Assembly (NCBI RefSeq): GCF_000170755.1
Contig: NZ_ABCK01000021.1
Span: 28,092 to 92,091, forward strand
Source of the DNA: Lentisphaera araneosa HTCC2155
GTDB taxonomy: Bacteria > Verrucomicrobiota > Lentisphaeria > Lentisphaerales > Lentisphaeraceae
Direction of reading: 5' to 3'
DNA: 64,000 nt
Below are positions 57,826 through 64,000 of this stretch, in pieces; the first letter of the stretch is position 1; every line of letters begins with the position of its first letter. Under the pieces are notes generated by a model that saw nothing but the letters and a program-made list of their open reading frames with translations, was not told the DNA's origin and searched no databases. The translations under genes and the position numbers were made by a program.

Positions 57826-58971
57826 ATGACATTACCCGTTAATTTCCCCTTAGATGCATACTCTCAAATACCTGAGATAATTCCTGCAAGTGAATATTCA
57901 CGACCTGGTGTTGAGGCATTGTATTTTACTAACGAGCCCTATAAAGGGAAAGAAACTAGAGTATTTTCCTATATGGGAATGCCCTACTTAAAAGAGGGGC
58001 AAAACTGTCCTGCAATGGTTCTAATTCACGGCGGTGGTGGAACAGCCTTTGAACAATGGGTTCGTCTCTGGAATCAACGGGGATATGCGGCGATAGCCAT
58101 TGATACTTGCGGATCACGACCTGACCCTACAGCGCATCATTCTAGTCCTCATTTAAGAGATGAGTTTTCTGGTCCTGAAGGATGGCATAATTCTTTTCAT
58201 CAAATGAGTGATCCTTTAGAAGATCAATGGCAGTACCACGCTGTTACAGCCTTACTCAGAGCTCATACTCTGTTGGCTACTCAGCCTGGAGTAGATCCTA
58301 AGCGTATCGGAGTCTCTGGAATATCATGGGGCGGGTACCTTACTTCGCTTATCATGGGGATCGACTTCCGTTATTCGGCGGCAATCCAGGTTTACGGTTG
58401 TGGATTTATTACAGATAACTCTACTTGGAAAGACCAAAAATATGAAGGAGCAAGTGAAGCTGAAATGCTCCTTTGGCGTAAGCAATGGGATCCAATGCAT
58501 TATCTTCCGAATAGCAATATGCCGACATTGTGGGTGACTGGAACCAACGACTTTGCCTATCCCTTAGACAGTTTTCAAAAATCGTATAACTCAGTACCGG
58601 GGACTACAGATCTTGTCCTTATTCATGAAATGGAACATGGTCACGAGGCTGGATGGGCGCCTGAAGAAATTCAAACATTTACCGATTCTCTTTTCAGAGA
58701 TTGCACTCCTTTGGCACAAGTGATTTCATACAAAGTCCAGAATTGGGTCATCAAAGCTAGTTTTGAGTCCGCGCGGCCGTTGATACGTGCAGAGATACTT
58801 TTTACTCGGGCAACAGGTATGTGGCAGGATCGCAAGTTTAATGTTATGGAGGCTGAGATTAATAATAATACGGTATCGGTTGAAATACCAGATATGACTA
58901 CAGTTGTATTTTTGAATGTCTACGATGACCGCGGACTTGTATGTTCATCGCCCCATATTGAGCTTTCATGA
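57826..58971 (+). CDS. Alpha/beta-hydrolase (acetylxylan-esterase-like)
   Basis: A 382-residue cytoplasmic hydrolase. ATG 57826 is preferred to an in-frame TTG at 57787. Oxyanion region VLIHGGGGTAFEQW (65-78), nucleophile elbow GISWGGY (Ser167), Asp in TGTNDFAYPL and His in EMEHGHEAGW form the triad. A C-terminal beta region of about 80 residues follows. The family spans dienelactone hydrolases and sugar esterases. It stands alone, 155 bases after the operon. Confidence 0.82.
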   Translation: MTLPVNFPLDAYSQIPEIIPASEYSRPGVEALYFTNEPYKGKETRVFSYMGMPYLKEGQNCPAMVLIHGGGGTAFEQWVRLWNQRGYAAIAIDTCGSRPDPTAHHSSPHLRDEFSGPEGWHNSFHQMSDPLEDQWQYHAVTALLRAHTLLATQPGVDPKRIGVSGISWGGYLTSLIMGIDFRYSAAIQVYGCGFITDNSTWKDQKYEGASEAEMLLWRKQWDPMHYLPNSNMPTLWVTGTNDFAYPLDSFQKSYNSVPGTTDLVLIHEMEHGHEAGWAPEEIQTFTDSLFRDCTPLAQVISYKVQNWVIKASFESARPLIRAEILFTRATGMWQDRKFNVMEAEINNNTVSVEIPDMTTVVFLNVYDDRGLVCSSPHIELS

Positions 58972-59063
58972 TTAGAACTGAACATAAGTGCTGTATTTAA
59001 AAATTATTCATCAGCTTAAAATATATTTTTAGCAATCCACCCCCCCCCAGTTAAGAGGATAAT

Positions 59064-61469
59064 TTAAGTTTTTAAAAGTTCTAAGTTTTTGCCGGCAAAA
59101 GTAAAGTCATGCTTAGCCGTACTCAACACTTCACCATTGAGGTAAATCTTCTCAAATTGATCGTAGAGTACAAAACTAGCGGCGATGTCGCCATAGCCAT
59201 CTGCTAATAATTCCGTCTCGATAAAAAGTGTTTTTCCTTCGGCGTATGAACTCACTTTAACTTGGGATCTTTCACCCTTCTTATAAGCATAAGTTTGTCC
59301 ATCGTCAAAAGTGTAGGTGTATTCAGCTTTGAGTTCAGAATCCACTTTATTAAAGAGGTGAAACTCCACGTCATTGGAAACGAAAGTATGATCGCCATCA
59401 GCAACTGTTGACATCGGAAGGATGGCGCCCTCGCGAATATAGATAGGCGAAGTCTTGTCATCTTTAATTACAGTCACTTCTTCGGCACCTTCACACCACT
59501 GTGCTTCAGCTAAGCAATACCATTGAGCATCGGGAAGAACAACTTTTCTAATCTCTTGATCCTCTTCGACAAAAGGAGCCTGCATAATGTAGGGTCCAAC
59601 CATGAATTGATCGTCAATGGTTGAGAGAGGTAATTCTGCGCTATCCGCAAAATCATAAAAAAGCGGTCTTAAAATAGCTTCACCGCTGGCTTCTTGCTGG
59701 ACAAAGAGATTGTATAAATAAGGGCGAAGTTTATAGCGCATGCGAATGTAGTGAATCAACACTTCACGAGTTTCTGAATCAAAGACCCAAGGTTCCTGAT
59801 GTTCACTACCTTTTATGCTGTGGTTTCTAAAGAATGGAAACAAGAAGCCTGCCTTAAACCAATCCTTCATGATTTGAGCTGTTGTATCACCACCAAAGCC
59901 ACCGGCATCTGGTCCATTGAATGGAATCCCTGATAAAGCCAGATTTAAACTACAGGCAATACTTCCCTTGAGGTAATGGTAGTTAGAGACATTATCTCCT
60001 GTCCAAATAGCTGCATACTTGCTGGACCCCGTAAAGCCACTGCGTGACAAGAGGAAAGGACGATCCTCTGGGTATGCAGCTTGAAAACCATCACGACTAG
60101 CTCGCGACATGCCCATGCCATACTGATTGTGGTAGGTGTAGTGACTATCCTTACCACCATTAAACAGCATATCCACACAACAAGCATCACCCGTTGCCGG
60201 GTCATTCATATCTAACCATGCGCCAGTTATACCATAATCTTTGGCAAAGCTCTCAACATGATCAGCCCACCATTTGCGACCTTTTTCGGTTGAGTAATCG
60301 GGAAATAAAGTTTCGCCAGGCCACACCAAACCCGTAAAGTCTTGGCCTTGGGGATTCTTACAATAAATATCTTCTTTTAGACCTGATTCACAGATATCGT
60401 AGCCCTCTTCTTTCTTCACCCCTGGGTCGATAATCGGAACCACGCGTCGGCCACTTTTTTGGACTTCAGCTATATTATTCTTCAGGTCAGGAAAATTCTT
60501 TTCTTCTTCGAAAGTAAATACTCGGTAACCACGCATGTATTCAATATCCAACCACAAACCATCACAAGGAATATCGAACCGATCCATACTGGCGTTGAGG
60601 TACTGAAGGTCAGCAAAAGACTCGTAACCCCAGCGGCATTGTTGGTAACCCAGTGCCCAAGCAGGAGGCATAGGAGTAACTCCGACAATTTTTTGTAATT
60701 TTTGCGTGAGTTCAGCCAAGCTCGGCCCATTGATGATGATCAAGTTGGGTTGGCCGTGTTCAGCTCCCATCATAATCGCTTCATGGGACTTAGCTGTAGC
60801 ATCCATCTGCCCTGCAACATTGACCTTACCATTGGTCATTATATAAGTCGCGAAGGGGTTGTCGATTAATATACCTATATAAGAATTTTCACGTTTAATA
60901 ATAATATACGGAACGGAAACGTACATGGGATCAGGACGGCCATTAGTAAAAACCATTGGATCATTATCAGCCCATACATCCACATTCCAAAACTTGGTTG
61001 AAACATTAGATAACTCAAGACCGAGCATTTTTTCACCCATGCCATAAAACTGATCACCTGGATTGCGCTCAAATTGAAAGATTGATGATTTACCGCTCAC
61101 GCCAAAAGCATGATTCTCAACACTTTTTAAAAGAAGCTGTCCTTGCTCATCCTTGAGTGAAAAAGAAAAATCATCATTTAATTCAAGCTCTGTTGACCCT
61201 TCCTGAGTATTTATTTGCTTAGGTAAGTTTAAATCTGACTGTGAATAATTCTTAGGCCATTTTTTACTACTAAACTGAAGGTGGTAAACATCTCCCTCAT
61301 GTTGAGTACAGTGCATTTGAACCGACATCTCTTGCATGGGTTCATCATTATCTGGCTGAAAGTCTACGACCTTAAAATCTGCTGATATTTCGCCTGAATC
61401 AGTCTTTTTTAAATTGATATTTTGTGGGTATTCAAAATTTGAACGATAAGGGTATTTATTAAAATACAT
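59064..61469 (-). CDS. GH31 alpha-glucosidase/alpha-xylosidase
   Basis: An 801-residue cytoplasmic GH31 enzyme. N-terminal beta-sandwich, then barrel with CDGLWLDIEYMRGYRVFTFEEEKNFPD, nucleophile Asp in GAWLDMNDPA, RPFLLSRSGFTGSSKYAAIWTGDN (acid/base Asp) and SGIPFNGPDAGGFGG. The WLDMND form replaces the common W-x-DMNE. GH31 removes alpha-glucose or alpha-xylose from chain ends. Divergent from the AraC gene, likely its target. No CTGTCT-N18-CG site: the similar TTGTCT upstream has a 15-base gap. Confidence 0.93.
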   Translation of the reverse strand: MYFNKYPYRSNFEYPQNINLKKTDSGEISADFKVVDFQPDNDEPMQEMSVQMHCTQHEGDVYHLQFSSKKWPKNYSQSDLNLPKQINTQEGSTELELNDDFSFSLKDEQGQLLLKSVENHAFGVSGKSSIFQFERNPGDQFYGMGEKMLGLELSNVSTKFWNVDVWADNDPMVFTNGRPDPMYVSVPYIIIKRENSYIGILIDNPFATYIMTNGKVNVAGQMDATAKSHEAIMMGAEHGQPNLIIINGPSLAELTQKLQKIVGVTPMPPAWALGYQQCRWGYESFADLQYLNASMDRFDIPCDGLWLDIEYMRGYRVFTFEEEKNFPDLKNNIAEVQKSGRRVVPIIDPGVKKEEGYDICESGLKEDIYCKNPQGQDFTGLVWPGETLFPDYSTEKGRKWWADHVESFAKDYGITGAWLDMNDPATGDACCVDMLFNGGKDSHYTYHNQYGMGMSRASRDGFQAAYPEDRPFLLSRSGFTGSSKYAAIWTGDNVSNYHYLKGSIACSLNLALSGIPFNGPDAGGFGGDTTAQIMKDWFKAGFLFPFFRNHSIKGSEHQEPWVFDSETREVLIHYIRMRYKLRPYLYNLFVQQEASGEAILRPLFYDFADSAELPLSTIDDQFMVGPYIMQAPFVEEDQEIRKVVLPDAQWYCLAEAQWCEGAEEVTVIKDDKTSPIYIREGAILPMSTVADGDHTFVSNDVEFHLFNKVDSELKAEYTYTFDDGQTYAYKKGERSQVKVSSYAEGKTLFIETELLADGYGDIAASFVLYDQFEKIYLNGEVLSTAKHDFTFAGKNLELLKT

Positions 61470-61587
61470 AAACTAAAATCCTCTTATAACTTATTTTAAC
61501 CTTTACGTATTTTAATGCGATTAGACAAAACTTTCAAGAGTGTTATCCTATGATAATTCTTAGTAAAATATAAATATTCTTAGATTT

Positions 61588-62457
61588 ATGATAGATAGTG
61601 ATTACGAGGACATTGTGCAACTACTTAGCATGTCCATTCAAAAAGTTAACCAGGGTGAACTAAAAATTAAGGTCCCGCTGGAAACTAAACTTCTGCAAAG
61701 GATTCCTGGAACTGAGTTCCATTGTCATCACGAGGTTTTTATTCAATTATCTGGTTCAAATGAATTTAGTTTTCCGGATAGTAAAATTCTCATGCAGAGT
61801 GGCGACATTATGATTGTGCCTGCACAGCTCTCTCACAAAGAGAGCAAATTTGGCGAGGATCATTTCAAACATTTTGTCATTATGCTTTACCCCAACATCA
61901 TGCAACTGCATTTTAGCGATGATCGCTTCTGTCCAAATAATATACGTTTATATAATTATAAAAAACACAGTCTCCTCAATTCCATGGTATATAACTACAT
62001 AGAGCAAGAGCGCAATCAAAGCACCTACTCAAGCTCACTCAAAATGAGTCAGCAAAATTTTATACTAAGCAGTATTCTCGATATCATTACCCACTCAAAA
62101 CCCCAAAAAGATCTGGGCAACGCTAAAGTTGAGCAAGTCAAAAAGCTCGTTAGAACTATGTATTCCAATGCCTCGCTAAACATCCCTAAGCTAGCTTCTC
62201 TCGTAGAATGTAATCCGGATTATCTCTCCCATTTATTTAATAAGGAAAGTAAAGAACACCTCAGTAAATATATTCGACGAATCCGCTTAGAAGCCGCCAG
62301 AGAACAACTCCAATCCACCCAACTTAGCATCTCTGAGGTCGCCTGGTCCTGCGGTTTCGAAAACCCCAGTTACTTCAGTCAACAATTCAAAAAACTCTAT
62401 AATCACTCACCAAAAGACTTGCGAGAGACCCCCGATCGCACCTTTACACCTGAGTAA
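61588..62457 (+). CDS. AraC-family regulator with cupin sensor
   Basis: A 289-residue regulator. The N-terminal cupin (about 20-110: TEFHCHHEVFIQLSGSNEF, SGDIMIVPAQLSHKE) binds the effector; the C-terminal double helix-turn-helix (about 185-280: NIPKLASLVECNPDYLSHLFNKESKEHLSKYIRRIRLEAAREQL, then SISEVAWSCGFENPSYFSQQFKKLYNHSPKDLR) binds DNA. Divergent from GH31 with 118 bases between, the usual position for a local activator. Confidence 0.92.
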   Translation: MIDSDYEDIVQLLSMSIQKVNQGELKIKVPLETKLLQRIPGTEFHCHHEVFIQLSGSNEFSFPDSKILMQSGDIMIVPAQLSHKESKFGEDHFKHFVIMLYPNIMQLHFSDDRFCPNNIRLYNYKKHSLLNSMVYNYIEQERNQSTYSSSLKMSQQNFILSSILDIITHSKPQKDLGNAKVEQVKKLVRTMYSNASLNIPKLASLVECNPDYLSHLFNKESKEHLSKYIRRIRLEAAREQLQSTQLSISEVAWSCGFENPSYFSQQFKKLYNHSPKDLRETPDRTFTPE

Positions 62458-62986
62458 GTTTTTTATAGAGGCTTAGTTCATTTTAATTATTCTACTACTC
62501 ACCTATTAGGCATATTAGATAATTTTCTATACATTCAATTGAATTACCCATACCTCAAGAATTTACAGTCCATGATCAGTTCAGCGATCAGACAAATGAA
62601 GTCAAAGTAATCAACGCACAACTCAAACTTTCTAAGCTACGTGACTGGTCAGGAATGGTACTATATCTAAAGAAGTAATGAGTGACGGCTGGTCTAGAGT
62701 AGAAAACGCTTGGTAATTAAGTATAAAAAATTGGGACTTGAGAGAAAATTGAATTTCGAACGGTATCGACACGGTCCTCGGCATCTGCAATCACCTCTTC
62801 GAGCTCATCGGCCCTAAATTCGATTAAGCTTTTACAATTGAAATTAGTGAACTAAACACAAGAAAACTAAGCAGCACACCGGAACACTCCCGATTATATA
62901 ATGAATTAACCAAAATAATTCTACTTAATGAATCCTGCGCAGCTTGTCTGTCAAGTCCTGACATCTGGCCTCTATCACTATGTAGT

Positions 62987-63014
62987 TATATTAGGTTAAT
63001 AATAAGTTATTAAC
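62987..63014 (+). promoter_or_regulatory. Weaker operator-like copy
   Basis: TATATTAGGTTAATAATAAG followed by TTATTAAC; a looser match, with a two-base insertion, to the elements at 53328 and 63086. Confidence 0.4.
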
Positions 63015-63085
63015 AAATTTCAACATCTCTTACAACTTGTAATTATTATGTTATTTTCTATGAAATCTATTTGATACAAGGAGAA

Positions 63086-63115
63086 TATAAGGTTACTATA
63101 GGTTATAAGTTAATG
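63086..63115 (+). promoter_or_regulatory. Operator copy before the esterase gene
   Basis: Begins TATAAGGTTACTATAGG and continues TTATAAGTTAAT. Matches the 53328 element at 20 of 22 bases. It ends 32 bases before the TTG start at 63147. Confidence 0.66.
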
Positions 63116-63146
63116 TTTCAGATCCTAGAATCCCAAGGAGATCAAG

Positions 63147-64000
63147 TTGAATTTAAATCTAGCAACACCTCACGGAACAAAATGTTCGCCACCCGTGAAT
63201 CCAGTCATCTCATTTTTCAGCCTACAGAGTGAAGACTTTCACTTCGAAAGTGACTTCAGCCTCATGTGGCAAGTCGACCTCAAATCAGTGAGCTCCATCT
63301 GGTCTTTGCACAGGAATGGTTTTAGTACAGCTTTTCAAGAAGGCAAAGCTGAAGCTAAGCTCAGCAATCGTTATGCTGTAGACATCAACACCAAAGATTT
63401 GTATCCTGGTTTTTATGATCTCAAAGTAAATGTTGACTTAGGTAACGGTGAGTTTGAAAAAAGCTCAACGACCTTTGCTTACAAAGCTGATGAGATGTTT
63501 CTCTACGACTCCAGACCAGCTGATTTTAAAGAGTTTTGGCAAAAAGCCAAAGAAGAAATCGATCAAGTTGATCTAGATGCACGCTATGAATCCGAGCTCG
63601 AGACCTTTGATGAACAAGCCATCAACAAATATAACCTCGCTTATTCTGCTCTTCCTGAATCCTACGATCCTGATGGCATTACTCATCCCACAGTAGATTC
63701 CCAAAAAGTAAGTTTCGCAGGCCCCGACAATGGTCGCGTTTATGGTTGGCTCGCAAAGCCCCAAGGCGAAGGCCCCTTCCCCGCTATGCTCATTCTTCCA
63801 GGAGCTGGCTTCGCTGCTCGTCCTCGCCCTCTCGAACACGCACGACATGGCTATGTAAGTTTAGATATACAAGTTCATGGCCAAGATTGCTGTACAGATA
63901 ACTACCCAAATCTAAATGGCTATGGTGAGGGAGAAGATTATTCTGCTCCAGAAAATTATTACTACTACAATGTACACAAACGCGTATTACAGGCCCTAAA
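63147..64000 (+). CDS. Acetylxylan-esterase/cephalosporin-deacetylase-like protein (partial)
   Basis: An open frame of 284 codons running off the window. Start is TTG 63147, set by AAGGAG at 63135-63140; no ATG fits. Residues about 115-160 (DSRPADFKEFWQKAKEEID) and 195-260 (NGRVYGWLAKPQGEGPFPAMLILPGAG, HARHGYVSLDIQVHGQD) match the AXE1/cephalosporin-C deacetylase group, which normally follows with a GxSQGG nucleophile elbow, here beyond the edge. An extra N-terminal beta domain precedes it. It has no signal peptide, so it is likely cytoplasmic and deacetylates imported oligosaccharides. Confidence 0.82.
   Translation, partial: MNLNLATPHGTKCSPPVNPVISFFSLQSEDFHFESDFSLMWQVDLKSVSSIWSLHRNGFSTAFQEGKAEAKLSNRYAVDINTKDLYPGFYDLKVNVDLGNGEFEKSSTTFAYKADEMFLYDSRPADFKEFWQKAKEEIDQVDLDARYESELETFDEQAINKYNLAYSALPESYDPDGITHPTVDSQKVSFAGPDNGRVYGWLAKPQGEGPFPAMLILPGAGFAARPRPLEHARHGYVSLDIQVHGQDCCTDNYPNLNGYGEGEDYSAPENYYYYNVHKRVLQAL

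Larger units (their letters stand above)
62458..63146. other. Long intergenic stretch with gene remnants and operators
   Basis: No complete gene. A start-less open stretch at about 62523-62679 on the plus strand reads like protein (EFTVHDQFSDQTNEVKV, INAQLKLSKLRDWSG). A GC-richer block at 62755-62827 reads on the minus strand as LIEFRADELEEVIADAEDR, also without a start. Both look like fragments of lost genes. The right end holds two operator-like sites. Confidence 0.4.

Noticed and set aside
59040..59048. Run of nine C between convergent genes as a phase-variable tract
   Set aside because: It is intergenic, after both stop codons, with no gene or promoter it could switch.
61495..61540. TTGTCT...CGTAAAGG upstream of GH31 as another regulon promoter
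   Set aside because: The gap is 15 bases, while all other sites have exactly 18; the gene is cytoplasmic and lies outside the region where the element occurs.

Overview
The window looks like chromosomal DNA of a marine Lentisphaerae/PVC-type polysaccharide degrader, most like Lentisphaera. The reasons are formylglycine sulfatases, planctomycete-type DUF1552 and cytochrome-c/DUF1592 pairs, many stand-alone pseudopilin-like proteins with a VDGH-type C-terminal motif, DUF1080 proteins, a kinase paired with a sigma factor, and many glycoside hydrolases. The taxonomic call is inference from gene content.

Layout. (1) Positions 1-5093 are the distal part of a chromosomal integron. Eight attC sites plus one partial site separate cassettes that encode small lipoproteins, membrane proteins and a RelE/ParE-type toxin-antitoxin pair. 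The integrase should lie to the left, outside the window. (2) 5137-10147 holds a GH92-type mannosidase and a two-gene unit of an ECF-like sigma factor and a membrane Ser/Thr kinase whose catalytic lysine seems to have moved to the glycine loop, as in WNK kinases. (3) 10346-25454 is a mirrored secreted-protein region: DUF1552, cytochrome-c/DUF1592, DUF1080 and lactonase-fold genes on the minus strand face a sulfatase, pseudopilin, second DUF1552/DUF1592 pair, TonB-like alpha-toroid protein and frameshifted DUF1080-like gene on the plus strand. (4) 25577-40843 is a minus-strand degradation locus: GH-like protein, two sulfatases, sialate O-acetylesterase, GH95 fucosidase, serine hydrolase, esterase, two intact pseudopilins, a third pseudopilin relic and a broken GH26. 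(5) 41000-46940 is a uronate module: GH28, TRAP transporter and glucuronate isomerase. (6) 47128-51759 has an esterase, a GH2 beta-galactosidase, a broken small gene and a frameshifted EF-hand protein. (7) 52022-52067 is the 3' half of a tRNA-Pro(GGG), the signature of an integration site. (8) 52173-64000 is a separate, mostly cytoplasmic sugar cluster with a GntR/LacI-type regulator, a four-gene operon, a GH31, an AraC regulator and a partial acetylxylan esterase.

The main discovery is a shared promoter-like element, CTGTCT, exactly 18 bases, then CG(T/A/C)A, at 16 places upstream of genes in regions 2-6. It precedes the secreted degradation genes and pseudopilins, is absent from the integron, the uronate TRAP operon, the sigma/kinase unit and everything right of the tRNA fragment, and survives in front of the pseudopilin relic. 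It defines a candidate alternative-sigma regulon coupling pseudopilins with sulfatases and glycosidases. Many proteins in this regulon also carry Lys/Arg-rich tails or inserts. The right-hand cluster uses a different signal: a 22-base near-identical operator found before the 53379 operon and again before the esterase at 63147.
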